64,000 nucleotides of DNA, from positions 1-64,000 of the forward strand of contig CAVKOU010000005.1 in NCBI GenBank assembly GCA_963658085.1, in the 5' to 3' direction. A model generated the notes under the pieces. That model saw only the letters and a list, made by a program, of their open reading frames with translations, was not told where the DNA came from and did not search any database. Below, piece by piece: positions 42,516 to 51,115 of this stretch. Numbering within the stretch: position 1 is the stretch's first letter; every line of letters begins with the position of its first letter. The stretch comes from CAKRJP01 sp963658085. Its GTDB lineage: Bacteria > Bacillota > Clostridia > Lachnospirales > Lachnospiraceae. A program made the position numbers and the translations under genes.

Positions 42516-42546
42516 AAAAAAAAACTGTCGCAATCTCTTGCGACAG
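42516..42546 (-). terminator. Terminator of the ftsW-like gene
   Basis: CTGTCGCAA (42525-42533) and TTGCGACAG (42538-42546) form a 9-bp stem with a 4-nt loop. Nine T residues follow on the minus strand, making it a strong terminator just after the stop. Confidence 0.93.
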
Positions 42547-42551
42547 CTTCG

Positions 42552-43733
42552 TTATTTTAATCGAATTTTTCTTGATATACCAAGAGCCATCCCCATTTCC
42601 GCAAACAGGAAGATAATAGAAGTTCCTCCGTAACTAATAAAAGGAAGGGTAATACCTGTAGTAGGAATCAAGTTAATCACTACACATACATTTAAAATTA
42701 CCTGCAATGAAATATGCGCAGCAATTCCTACTACTATAAGAGCCGTATAGGTATCCGGCGCATTTCTGGCAATAAAGATCAATCGGTAGATCAATAGTCC
42801 AAATAATACCAAAACAATAATAGCTCCAAAAACTCCCAGTTCTTCACATATGATGGATAAAATCATATCGTTTTGTACCTCTGGGATTACCATCTTCTGG
42901 GTACTATTTCCAAGCCCTTTTCCAAAAAAGCCACCGGAACCTACCGCATAAAGTCCTTGCATCACCTGATAACCTCCGTCGGAAGCATATTTTTCCGGAT
43001 TCAGCCAAACCAGTACTCGCCTGAGTCGAAAACTTCCGCTGGTTTCCATCATAGTTCCAAGAACTCTGGCGAAGTAAATAGCCCCGAATCCAACAAATAC
43101 TGCCAAACCAGTCCAAAATTTCCAATGCGGACTTACGATTACAATCATAATATAAGTAATGCCAATAACAATCATAGCGGTACTGAGATTTTCTGTAAGT
43201 GCATAGACTGCTATAGACTGAAAAAAACCTACCGCAAGAATCCATAAGCTTTCCCCGAACTTTTCACTCCTGTGTCCATATTGACAAATCATCACTGGTA
43301 TACAAATAATCACTGCAATCTTAGCGATTTCCGCAGGCTGAAATTGAACACCTAACTTCAGCCATCGCCTGGCACCATTTACTTCGACTCCTAAGGGAGT
43401 TTGCACCAAAGCCATTAAAAAGAGTGCGATTACATAGAGCCACCAGGCGTACTTCTTATAATATTTGGCCTCTCCCCAAAATGCAACGGCAAACATGACT
43501 ACAAGGCCACCGGCCATAAAACCTGCCTGCTTTCTAAAGTAATACATACTATTTCCGTAATCAATCACTCCTCTATAGGCGCTAGTACTATAGAGCATCA
43601 CCAGCCCAAAACATATAAGAAGAATCAATACCGCCAACAGGCTGTAGTCAAAATATGGCAGGCCCTCTCTTACTTTTTTCACACCGGCTTTTAATTTTTT
43701 CTTGCCAGTCCCTTGTTTCTTTGTTGCTTCCAT
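42552..43733 (-). CDS. FtsW/RodA/SpoVE-family peptidoglycan polymerase
   Basis: A 393-residue SEDS protein with about ten membrane helices. GLVMLYSTSAYRG near the start, the catalytic-region motif GVEVNGARRWLKLG with FQPAEIAKIAVIIC, and VVINLIPTTGITLPFISYGG near the end are diagnostic. SEDS proteins polymerise glycan strands from lipid II together with a class B PBP. The likely partner is the PBP in the adjacent cluster 4 kb away. Calling it FtsW, SpoVE or RodA from sequence alone is not safe. It has its own promoter and terminator and stands outside the main division transcript. Confidence 0.93.
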   Translation of the reverse strand: MEATKKQGTGKKKLKAGVKKVREGLPYFDYSLLAVLILLICFGLVMLYSTSAYRGVIDYGNSMYYFRKQAGFMAGGLVVMFAVAFWGEAKYYKKYAWWLYVIALFLMALVQTPLGVEVNGARRWLKLGVQFQPAEIAKIAVIICIPVMICQYGHRSEKFGESLWILAVGFFQSIAVYALTENLSTAMIVIGITYIMIVIVSPHWKFWTGLAVFVGFGAIYFARVLGTMMETSGSFRLRRVLVWLNPEKYASDGGYQVMQGLYAVGSGGFFGKGLGNSTQKMVIPEVQNDMILSIICEELGVFGAIIVLVLFGLLIYRLIFIARNAPDTYTALIVVGIAAHISLQVILNVCVVINLIPTTGITLPFISYGGTSIIFLFAEMGMALGISRKIRLK

Positions 43734-43803
43734 TTATATTTCCCTTCATTCACAGACAGTCATCCCAAAACAACCGCTTTATATCTATACTCCAATTGCC
43801 CTT

Positions 43804-43832
43804 ATTATACTCACAGAGGATTAGAAAGACAA
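43804..43832 (-). promoter_or_regulatory. Promoter of the ftsW-like gene
   Basis: The minus strand reads TTGTCT (43827-43832), 17 nt, and a perfect TATAAT (43804-43809), about 70 nt before the start codon and just after the guaB terminator. Confidence 0.75.
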
Positions 43833-43834
43833 GA

Positions 43835-43863
43835 ATAAAAAGAGACAACCAGCGGCTGTCTCT
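43835..43863 (-). terminator. Terminator of guaB
   Basis: AGAGACAACC (43841-43850) and GGCTGTCTCT (43854-43863) form a 10-bp stem with one G-T pair and a 3-nt loop. TTTTATT follows on the minus strand. It lies 40 nt after the guaB stop. Confidence 0.88.
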
Positions 43864-43904
43864 TAAGCTTTCTTATATAAATATATGGAAAATATTTTCC
43901 ACTC

Positions 43905-45359
43905 TTATTCTCCGGAACTATAGTTTGGAGCTTCTTTTGTAATATGAATATCATGAGGATGGCTTTCCTTCAAGGAAGCAGCAGAAATCTTTACAAATTT
44001 TCCTGTCTTCTTAAGAGTCTCCACATCAGGAGCTCCACAATATCCCATACCGGAACGAAGTCCACCCATGAGCTGGAATACAGTATCCTCTACAGATCCC
44101 TTATAAGCAACACGTCCTTCAACTCCTTCCGGAACTAATTTCTTAGCATCAGACTGGAAGTAACGATCCTTGCTTCCGTTCTCCATAGCAGCGATCGATC
44201 CCATACCACGATATACTTTGTATTTTCTTCCCTGATATAATTCGAAAGTTCCCGGGCTCTCATCGCATCCTGCAAAGATGCTTCCCATCATACATACATT
44301 GGCACCAGCTGCAATCGCTTTTGTCATATCTCCGGAATACTTGATACCACCGTCAGCAATGATCGGTATACCATACTTATCTGCAGCTTCATAGCAGTTC
44401 ATAACTGCTGTTACCTGAGGAACACCAATACCGGCAACGATACGTGTTGTACAGATAGATCCAGGTCCGATACCAACCTTAACAGCATCTACACCTGCCT
44501 TGATAAGAGCCTCTGTAGCTTCTCCGGTAGCAACGTTACCTGCAATCACCTGAAGGTCCGGATACTTGCTCTTAATCATATCTACTGCATGAAGAACATT
44601 GGCCGAGTGTCCGTGAGCTGAATCAAGAACAACTGCATCTACATGTGCATTCACCAGTTCCTGGGTTCTCTCTAAGCAGTTGGCTGTAATACCGATAGCT
44701 GCTCCGCAAAGAAGTCTTCCCTGATTATCCTTAGCTGCCATAGGATACTTGATCTGTTTTTCAATATCCTTAATGGTAATAAGACCCTTTAAGTTAAAGT
44801 CCTTATCTACGATTGGAAGCTTCTCTTTTCTAGATCTTGCTAAAATCTCCTTAGCCTCGTCAAGAGTAATCCCCTCCGGCGCTGTAATCAGTCCTTCTGA
44901 TGTCATGGATTCCTTAATCTTCTTAGAGAAGTCCTCCTCGAATTTTAAGTCTCTATTTGTAATGATACCTACTAACTTTCTTCCCTCTGTAATAGGTACT
45001 CCTGAGATTCTGAACTTTGCCATAAGATTATTGGCATCCTCTAATGTATGTTCCGGAGACAGGAAAAATGGATCTGTGATAACGCCGTTCTCTGAACGTT
45101 TTACCTTATCTACCTCTTCTGCCTGTGCCTCAATAGACATATTTTTGTGGATGATACCAATTCCTCCCTGACGAGCCATAGCGATTGCCATACGATGCTC
45201 TGTAACCGTATCCATACCTGCACTCATCATAGGAATATTTAATCTGATCTTCTTCGTCAGATTTGTAGATAAATCTACTTGGTTTGGAATCACTTCTGAA
45301 TATGCCGGTACTAACAACACATCATCAAATGTAATACCTTCTCCAATAATCTTACCCAT
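43905..45359 (-). CDS. guaB: IMP dehydrogenase
   Basis: A 484-residue enzyme that oxidises IMP to XMP, the committed step to GMP. The barrel starts GITFDDVLLVPAYSEV. Two CBS domains are inserted (about residues 90-205). The catalytic loop GIGPGSICTTRIVAGIGVPQ carries the active cysteine, and YRGMGSIAAM with the flap residues follows. It has its own promoter and terminator. No purine riboswitch was found in its leader, so control is by other means or not visible. Confidence 0.98.
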   Translation of the reverse strand: MGKIIGEGITFDDVLLVPAYSEVIPNQVDLSTNLTKKIRLNIPMMSAGMDTVTEHRMAIAMARQGGIGIIHKNMSIEAQAEEVDKVKRSENGVITDPFFLSPEHTLEDANNLMAKFRISGVPITEGRKLVGIITNRDLKFEEDFSKKIKESMTSEGLITAPEGITLDEAKEILARSRKEKLPIVDKDFNLKGLITIKDIEKQIKYPMAAKDNQGRLLCGAAIGITANCLERTQELVNAHVDAVVLDSAHGHSANVLHAVDMIKSKYPDLQVIAGNVATGEATEALIKAGVDAVKVGIGPGSICTTRIVAGIGVPQVTAVMNCYEAADKYGIPIIADGGIKYSGDMTKAIAAGANVCMMGSIFAGCDESPGTFELYQGRKYKVYRGMGSIAAMENGSKDRYFQSDAKKLVPEGVEGRVAYKGSVEDTVFQLMGGLRSGMGYCGAPDVETLKKTGKFVKISAASLKESHPHDIHITKEAPNYSSGE

Positions 45360-45393
45360 GGTTATTCTTCCTCTCTTTCTTCTCTTATATTTT

Positions 45394-45463
45394 ATTATAT
45401 CAAACCAATTCTTAGGTCATGATGTTACCGATAATAATAACGAATTTTCATGCTCCTTGTCAA
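45394..45463 (-). promoter_or_regulatory. Promoter region of guaB
   Basis: The stronger candidate on the minus strand is TTGACA (45458-45463), 18 nt, TATTAT (45434-45439). A second possible start uses an extended -10, TGATATAAT (complement of 45394-45402), closer to the gene but with a poor -35. Confidence 0.65.
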
Positions 45464-45506
45464 CCGCTACCTTCTCTTTCACCCTTAAATTATACTTATG
45501 AATTTT

Positions 45507-45530
45507 GCATCATTTTCTTATAAATGATGC
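45507..45530. repeat. Palindrome upstream of the guaB promoter
   Basis: GCATCATTT (45507-45515) and AAATGATGC (45522-45530) are a perfect 9-bp inverted repeat with a 6-nt centre. It lies about 45 bp upstream of the guaB -35 on the minus strand. It may be a protein-binding site; without a T-run it is an unlikely terminator. Confidence 0.45.
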
Positions 45531-45563
45531 TCATAAATATTATTTCAAAGAAAAATGATACAA

Positions 45564-45600
45564 AAAAAGACGGCAGGACTTCTTCTCCTGCCGCCTTTTT
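45564..45600. terminator. Terminator of groESL
   Basis: GACGGCAGGA (45569-45578) and TCCTGCCGCC (45586-45595) form a GC-rich stem with one G-T pair when read as RNA from the minus strand. Seven T residues follow on the minus strand, and a T-run also follows on the plus strand. Confidence 0.92.
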
Positions 45601-45645
45601 AACTCACAAGTCTCAATTAGCTAGATTATTAATTCGTGCTCCGAA

Positions 45646-47271
45646 TTACATCATTCCCATACCAGCTCCTGCTGCCGCATTCGCTGCTGCGCTTTCATCT
45701 TTGATATCTGCTACAACAGACTCTGTTGTAAGAAGTGTAGATGCAACGCTTGTTGCGTTCTGAAGGGCACTTCTTGTAACCTTTGCAGGATCAAGGATTC
45801 CGGCCTCTACCATATCTACATACTCATCATGTAATGCATCATATCCAAATCCAGGCTCTGCTTCTTTTACCTTATTGATGATAACAGATCCTTCCAATCC
45901 TGCATTTGCAGAAATATGGAACAAAGGTGCTTCCAAAGCTTTCAGTACAACCTTTGCACCGGTCTTCTCATCTCCCTCTAAGGTATCAGCAAGGGCTTCT
46001 ACCTTCTTAGAAGCATGGATATAAGCAGATCCACCACCTGAGATGATTCCTTCTTCCACTGCTGCTCTTGTAGCATTGAGGGCATCTTCCATACGATATT
46101 TCGCTTCTTTCATCTCGGCTTCTGTTGCTGCACCTACACGGATTACTGCAACTCCACCGGCTAATTTTGCAAGTCTCTCCTGAAGCTTCTCTTTGTCAAA
46201 TTCAGAAGTGGTTGTCTCTAACTGTGCTTTAATCTGAGCTACACGATCTGCAATATCCTTCTTATCTCCAAGACCATCTACAATCGTTGTATTTTCTTTT
46301 GTAACCTTTACGCTCTTTGCACGTCCAAGATGTTCTAAGGTTGCATCCTTAAGATCCATTCCAAGCTCATCGGAGATTACCTGTGCACCTGTCAAGGTTG
46401 CAATGTCTTTTAACATATCTTTTCTGCGATCGCCATATCCTGGAGCCTTAACAGCTACTACATTGAATGTTCCACGAAGCTTGTTGACGATCAAGGTTGT
46501 AAGAGCCTCTCCTTCAACATCCTCAGCAACGATCAATAGTCTTGCGCCAGACTGTACAATCTGTTCTAATAATGGAAGAATCTCCTGAATATTAGAAATC
46601 TTCTTATCTGTGATCAAGATATATGGATCTTCCAAAGTTGCTTCCATCTTATCCATATCCGTTGCCATGTATGCGGAAATATATCCACGATCAAACTGCA
46701 TACCTTCTACCAGATCAAGTTCTGTCTGCATGGTCTTAGACTCTTCAATCGTGATAACACCATCGCCGGAAACTTTCTCCATAGCGTCAGCTACCATTTG
46801 TCCAACTTCTTCATCTCCTGCAGAAATAGAAGCAACCTTAGCGATCTGTGCTTTATCTTTTACTGTGCTTGACATCTCTTTGATAGCTTCTACAGCAACT
46901 TCTGTTGCCTTCTTCATTCCTTTACGAAGAATAATCGGATTTGCTCCTGCTGCTAAGTTCTTCATTCCTTCGTTTACCATTGCCTGCGCAAGAACAGTAG
47001 CTGTTGTAGTACCATCTCCTGCCACATCGTTGGTCTTTGAAGCTACTTCTTTGATAAGCTGAGCTCCCATGTTCTCAAATGGATCTTCTAACTCGATGTC
47101 CTTTGCAATAGTAACACCATCATTAGTGATTACCGGACTTCCGTAAGATTTATCAAGTACTACGTTTCTTCCCTTTGGTCCAATAGTTACACGAACAGTA
47201 TTCGCCAACTGATTTACACCTGATTCCAATGCACTTCTTGCTTCTGCACCAAATTTAATCTGCTTTGCCAT
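45646..47271 (-). CDS. groL: Chaperonin GroEL
   Basis: A 541-residue subunit of the 60-kDa chaperonin ring. It begins AKQIKFGAEARSALESGVNQ. The ATP site is in TIGPKGRNVVLDKSYGSP and VAGDGTTTATVLAQAM. The family signature AATEAEMKEAKYRMEDALNA followed by TRAAVEEGI is complete. The end AAAGAGMGMM is a shorter, Ala-rich form of the usual Gly-Gly-Met tail. Together with GroES it folds cytoplasmic proteins using ATP. It lies 107 nt after groS and is controlled by the CIRCE element upstream of groS. A strong terminator follows. Confidence 0.99.
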   Translation of the reverse strand: MAKQIKFGAEARSALESGVNQLANTVRVTIGPKGRNVVLDKSYGSPVITNDGVTIAKDIELEDPFENMGAQLIKEVASKTNDVAGDGTTTATVLAQAMVNEGMKNLAAGANPIILRKGMKKATEVAVEAIKEMSSTVKDKAQIAKVASISAGDEEVGQMVADAMEKVSGDGVITIEESKTMQTELDLVEGMQFDRGYISAYMATDMDKMEATLEDPYILITDKKISNIQEILPLLEQIVQSGARLLIVAEDVEGEALTTLIVNKLRGTFNVVAVKAPGYGDRRKDMLKDIATLTGAQVISDELGMDLKDATLEHLGRAKSVKVTKENTTIVDGLGDKKDIADRVAQIKAQLETTTSEFDKEKLQERLAKLAGGVAVIRVGAATEAEMKEAKYRMEDALNATRAAVEEGIISGGGSAYIHASKKVEALADTLEGDEKTGAKVVLKALEAPLFHISANAGLEGSVIINKVKEAEPGFGYDALHDEYVDMVEAGILDPAKVTRSALQNATSVASTLLTTESVVADIKDESAAANAAAGAGMGMM

Positions 47272-47378
47272 GTTAATATTCCTCCTAACTTTCTAACATT
47301 CCAGTTGTTCTAAACCTAAAATAACTCAAAATAAAAGAGCCTCCTTATCTATAGAAACAACTGCTCTCATCTAATCTC

Positions 47379-47663
47379 TTACTCTACGATTGCCAGAAGA
47401 TCTGACTGTTTTACGATGATATATTCCTCATCATTCATCTCAATGGTAGTTCCTGCAAACTTTGCATAAACAACCTTCTGTCCAACTTCAACCTGCATCT
47501 GAACGTCATTTCCATCGATCACTCCACCTGGTCCTACAGCAATAATCTCTGCCTGCTGAGTTTTCTCCTTAGACTGTCCCGGAAGAACGATTCCTGACTG
47601 TGTAGTCTCCTCTGCTGAGATTGGTTTCAATACAACTCTGTCACCTAATGGTAATAACTTCAT
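47379..47663 (-). CDS. groS: Co-chaperonin GroES
   Basis: A 94-residue lid of the GroEL chamber. It begins KLLPLGDRVVLKPISAEETT, the mobile loop is SGIVLPGQSKEKTQ (family signature ending at residue 34) and VVYAKFAGTTIEMNDEEYII lies in the roof-side half. It is a normal length. AGGAGG stands 8 nt before the ATG. It is the first gene of the groESL operon, with a CIRCE operator in the leader. Confidence 0.99.
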   Translation of the reverse strand: MKLLPLGDRVVLKPISAEETTQSGIVLPGQSKEKTQQAEIIAVGPGGVIDGNDVQMQVEVGQKVVYAKFAGTTIEMNDEEYIIVKQSDLLAIVE

Positions 47664-47735
47664 TCTGATATCCTCCTTAATTTAAAGTAACTGTTCAGCA
47701 TAATCACTAAACAGGTACAAGCTTTAGTGTTGATG

Positions 47736-47762
47736 TTAGCACTCATAAAAAAAGAGTGCTAA
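47736..47762 (-). promoter_or_regulatory. CIRCE operator of groESL
   Basis: TTAGCACTC (47736-47744), 9 nt, GAGTGCTAA (47754-47762), a perfect match to the HrcA-binding CIRCE consensus. It lies between the groESL promoter and groS. An additional TAGCACTC occurs at 47781-47788, next to the -10. Confidence 0.97.
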
Positions 47763-47776
47763 TAAACTCTAGGTAT

Positions 47777-47805
47777 AAAATAGCACTCTCTTTCGTCTTT
47801 GTCAA
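47777..47805 (-). promoter_or_regulatory. Promoter of groESL
   Basis: The minus strand reads TTGACA (47800-47805), 17 nt, TATTTT (47777-47782), with TGC before the -10. The spacer contains GAGTGCTA, half of a CIRCE site. Confidence 0.75.
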
Positions 47806-47827
47806 CACACTTTATAGACTTTAATAT

Positions 47828-48127
47828 TTAGTTTATACGTTTTTTATAAAACCCATTCTGGATCTTAAATTTGATTACACAGTCACCGGATTGCTTGAAT
47901 CTCTCCACGATGATTCCCAAACAGGTAACCTCCTTATCCAGAATCTTACACTCATATACAGCATCCAGAGAAAACTCCGGCAAGTCGTAATTTTCCACAG
48001 ATAAATACAGACATGCCTCCTGTTCTTGGTACCTAAGAACCTGCGCTTCATGCTCATCTTCATCAAAAACTCCATCTCTTAGGATGCTTCGCTCCATCTT
48101 CATAATCACGGAAGATCCTTCAAACAT
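47828..48127 (-). CDS. Unknown 99-residue protein downstream of codY
   Basis: A small soluble protein of 99 residues, not recognised with confidence. It starts FEGSSVIMKMERSILRDGVF. It is predicted to be mostly strands (ACLYLSVENYDLPEFSLDAV, CLGIIVERFKQSGD, CVIKFKIQNGFYKK), like a small beta-barrel of PilZ/YcgR-N type, but that is only an impression. The ATG at 48127 has GGGAG 8 nt upstream; the frame is open to 48145. It begins 26 nt after codY and is probably cotranscribed with it. Co-occurrence with codY in relatives would be informative. Confidence 0.65.
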   Translation of the reverse strand: MFEGSSVIMKMERSILRDGVFDEDEHEAQVLRYQEQEACLYLSVENYDLPEFSLDAVYECKILDKEVTCLGIIVERFKQSGDCVIKFKIQNGFYKKRIN

Positions 48128-48152
48128 ACTTCTATCTCCCATCAAATGTCAT

Positions 48153-48938
48153 TTATTTTTCTGCCCGTTCTGCCTTGATTCGTTCGATCTCGGTAAAAGC
48201 ATAGTTGTTTACAACCTTAATGTAGGTTCCTTTCATACCGGAAGATCTGGATTCAATAACTCCGGCACTCTCGAACTTGCGAAGAGCATTTACAATCACG
48301 GATCTTGTGATTCCTACACGGTCCGCAATCTTGCTGGCAACCAAAATTCCCTCTGTTCCATCTAATTCATCGAATATATGAATGACAGCTTCCAGTTCAG
48401 AATAAGATAACGTACTGATCGCAGACTTAACAATATGTTCCTTTCTGCTCTCCTCTGCACTTTCCTCATTCACAGAGCGTAACATCTCCAAACCAACGAC
48501 TGTAGTTCCATACTCGCTAAGGATAATGTCATCGATACTGTAATCTTCATCTACCTTGTAGATAAATAATGTTCCAAGTCGTTCTCCGGCTATATCGATT
48601 GGTGTGATAATTGCCTGATATCCCTTAGATGTCTTCTCGGAAAATCCCAAGGTCTGTAAATTTACATTCTCCTTTGTGGAAAGAATGCTTAATAATCGCT
48701 CATTCAACATTCCGTCAATCAACATCCCCACTTCCTGTGTCAAAAGTTCTGTAATTGGCGGAATTCCCTGGCACTGGCTGCATCCAAGAACTTTCCCTTT
48801 TTTGCTAATCACCAATACGCTGGAGTCTAAAATTTCTGTCAATACATCACAGATATCATTAAATACAACCTTGCTGGAACTATTATTGTGTAGTAATTTG
48901 TTTATTTTTCTGGTTTTATCCAATAATTGTACGCTCAT
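48153..48938 (-). CDS. codY: GTP- and BCAA-sensing pleiotropic repressor CodY
   Basis: A 261-residue regulator. The N-terminal GAF domain (LLDKTRKINKLLHNNSSSKV, then FNDICDVLTEILDSSVLVIS) binds branched-chain amino acids. The C-terminal winged helix has ASKIADRVGITRSVIVNALR followed by KFESAGVIESRSSGMKGTYI, nearly invariant among CodY proteins. CodY represses nutrient-uptake and amino-acid genes when nutrients are abundant. GGAGG is 7 nt before the ATG. It follows topA (the dprA-topA-codY neighbourhood) but has its own promoter. Confidence 0.98.
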   Translation of the reverse strand: MSVQLLDKTRKINKLLHNNSSSKVVFNDICDVLTEILDSSVLVISKKGKVLGCSQCQGIPPITELLTQEVGMLIDGMLNERLLSILSTKENVNLQTLGFSEKTSKGYQAIITPIDIAGERLGTLFIYKVDEDYSIDDIILSEYGTTVVGLEMLRSVNEESAEESRKEHIVKSAISTLSYSELEAVIHIFDELDGTEGILVASKIADRVGITRSVIVNALRKFESAGVIESRSSGMKGTYIKVVNNYAFTEIERIKAERAEK

Positions 48939-48964
48939 ATGGTGCCCTCCGTCCTATAGTTGTT

Positions 48965-48993
48965 ATATTATCACACAATTCAACAACATTCAA
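48965..48993 (-). promoter_or_regulatory. Promoter of codY
   Basis: The minus strand reads TTGAAT (48988-48993), 17 nt, TAATAT (48965-48970), in the 64-nt gap between topA and codY. Confidence 0.7.
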
Positions 48994-49002
48994 CGAAATT
49001 CC

Positions 49003-51069
49003 CTAAACATTCTCTACATATCCGCACTGTTTGTCACTACATAATAATTTATTTCCACGCTCCACCATGTACTGTCCACATTTCGGACATTTTGTTTTGG
49101 ACGGCTTCTGCCATGACATAAATTCGCACTCCGGATTATTCTCACAGCCGTAATATTTACGTCCTTTTTTGGTCTTACGAATCACAACATCTTTTCCACA
49201 GAAAGGACACTCAACTCCGATCTTTTCCAGATAAGGCTTGGTATTTCTACAATCCGGGAATCCCGGGCATGCTAAGAACTTTCCATGTGGTCCATATTTG
49301 ATTACCATATTTCTGCCACATTCTTCGCAGATAACATCAGTAACCTCATCTTCGATTTTAACCTTCTCCAATTCTTTTTCAGCCTTGTCTACTGCCTTCT
49401 GAAGATCCGGATAGAAGTTCTCGATAATGGTCTTCCACTTTACTTTTCCTTCTGCCACTCCATCCAAAAGACTTTCCATATTTGCTGTAAAATTCACATC
49501 TACGATCGTCGGAAAAGATTCCTTCATAATACGATCTACTACTTCTCCAATTTCCGTAATATAGAGGTTCTTTCCTTCTTTCGCTACATAACGTCTGGCA
49601 ATAATGGTAGAAATTGTAGGCGCATAGGTACTTGGACGTCCAATTCCCAGTTCCTCCAAAGCCTTAACCAGAGCCGCCTCCGTAAAATGTGCCGGTGGTT
49701 GTGTGAAATGCTGCTTGGAATCAAAATGATCATTGCTAAGCTCTGAGGAGTGGTCAAGACCTTTAAGAAGCACATTTCCACTACTCTTTTCTTCCTCTGC
49801 ATCGGTATAAACCAGACGGAAACCTTCGAAGGAAACCTTAGAAGCCGCAACCGTAAAACGATATTTTCCTGCAGCGATCTTTACAGATGTAGTCTCATAT
49901 TTTGCCGGCTGCATTCTGCTGGCAGCAAATCTTCTCCATACCAACTGGTATAGTCTAAACTGATCTCTGGTAAGGGAATCTTTTACCATGGCAGGAGTTC
50001 TTGTAATGTCTGTTGGACGAATGGCCTCGTGAGCATCCTGAACATTCTTTCCATCTTTTTTATCCTTCGGTTCAATAGAGGCTACAAATTCTGATCCATA
50101 TTCATTCTCAATATATTCTCTTGCGGCTACATCAGCCTCCTCGGAAATCCTGGTAGAATCCGTACGAAGATAGGTAATAAGACCTACTGTTCCATTCCCC
50201 TTAATATCCACACCTTCATATAATTGCTGAGCAATTCTCATGGTCTTAGCAGTTGCAAAATTCAAAGCTTTGGAAGCCTCCTGCTGCAGGGTACTGGTAG
50301 TAAAAGGCACCGGCGCCTTCTTGGTACGCTCTCCCTTCTTGATATCCTCTACAGAATATTCAGCTCCCTCAAGCTCAGATAAGATCTGATCCATTTCTTC
50401 CTTGGAATGAATCGTCATCTTCTCTTTGTCTGTACCATAAAATTTTGCTTCTAAAAGCTTTCTCTCACCTTTCACATGAAGATTTGCCGAAAGGCTCCAG
50501 TACTCTTCCGGAATAAATGCATTAATTTCTTCTTCTCTGTCTGCGATAATACGAAGAGCCACAGACTGTACACGACCTGCACTTAAGCCTCTCTTTACCT
50601 TCGCCCAAAGTACGGGACTGATCTTATAACCAACGATACGATCCAAAATACGTCTTGTCTGTTGGGCGTCCACAAGATCCATATCGATATCTCTTGCATT
50701 TTTCAAGGATGCCTTTACCGCGCTCTTTGTGATCTCGTTGAAACTAATCCTGTAGGTCTTTTTATCTTCCAATTTCAGAGCCTGCTTTAGATGCCAGGAA
50801 ATTGCTTCTCCCTCTCGGTCCGGGTCAGTTGCGAGATAAACTTTATCTGCCTTCTTTACTTCCTTACGAAGTCCCGCAAGAATCTCTCCCTTTCCTCTGA
50901 TGGTGATATATTTCGGTTCGTAATCATTTTCGATATCTATACCAAGCTGACTTTTTGGAAGGTCTCTTACATGACCATTGGAAGCCGCAACTACATAACT
51001 GCTTCCCAAAAACTTCTTAATGGTCTTAACCTTTGCAGGAGACTCCACGATCACAAGATAGCGTGCCAT
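49003..51069 (-). CDS. topA: DNA topoisomerase I
   Basis: A 688-residue type IA topoisomerase that relaxes negative supercoils. The TOPRIM domain starts RYLVIVESPAKVKTIKKFLG, with ATDPDREGEAISWHL as the metal motif. The catalytic tyrosine is in GLITYLRTDSTRISEEA, at about residue 300. The C-terminus has three four-Cys zinc fingers (CEECGRNM with CPGFPDC; CPFCGKDV with CENNPEC; CPKCGQYM with CSDKQCG). Length and finger number are typical of Firmicutes. It lies between dprA and codY. Confidence 0.98.
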   Translation of the reverse strand: MARYLVIVESPAKVKTIKKFLGSSYVVAASNGHVRDLPKSQLGIDIENDYEPKYITIRGKGEILAGLRKEVKKADKVYLATDPDREGEAISWHLKQALKLEDKKTYRISFNEITKSAVKASLKNARDIDMDLVDAQQTRRILDRIVGYKISPVLWAKVKRGLSAGRVQSVALRIIADREEEINAFIPEEYWSLSANLHVKGERKLLEAKFYGTDKEKMTIHSKEEMDQILSELEGAEYSVEDIKKGERTKKAPVPFTTSTLQQEASKALNFATAKTMRIAQQLYEGVDIKGNGTVGLITYLRTDSTRISEEADVAAREYIENEYGSEFVASIEPKDKKDGKNVQDAHEAIRPTDITRTPAMVKDSLTRDQFRLYQLVWRRFAASRMQPAKYETTSVKIAAGKYRFTVAASKVSFEGFRLVYTDAEEEKSSGNVLLKGLDHSSELSNDHFDSKQHFTQPPAHFTEAALVKALEELGIGRPSTYAPTISTIIARRYVAKEGKNLYITEIGEVVDRIMKESFPTIVDVNFTANMESLLDGVAEGKVKWKTIIENFYPDLQKAVDKAEKELEKVKIEDEVTDVICEECGRNMVIKYGPHGKFLACPGFPDCRNTKPYLEKIGVECPFCGKDVVIRKTKKGRKYYGCENNPECEFMSWQKPSKTKCPKCGQYMVERGNKLLCSDKQCGYVENV

Positions 51070-51115
51070 TAAATTCTTCCTCCATACCTCATAGCTTCTT
51101 ATACAAGGAAAGCTA

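Noticed and set aside
45360..45645. Purine riboswitch upstream of guaB
   Set aside because: The leader lacks the conserved three-way junction elements; only a promoter and a simple palindrome are seen.
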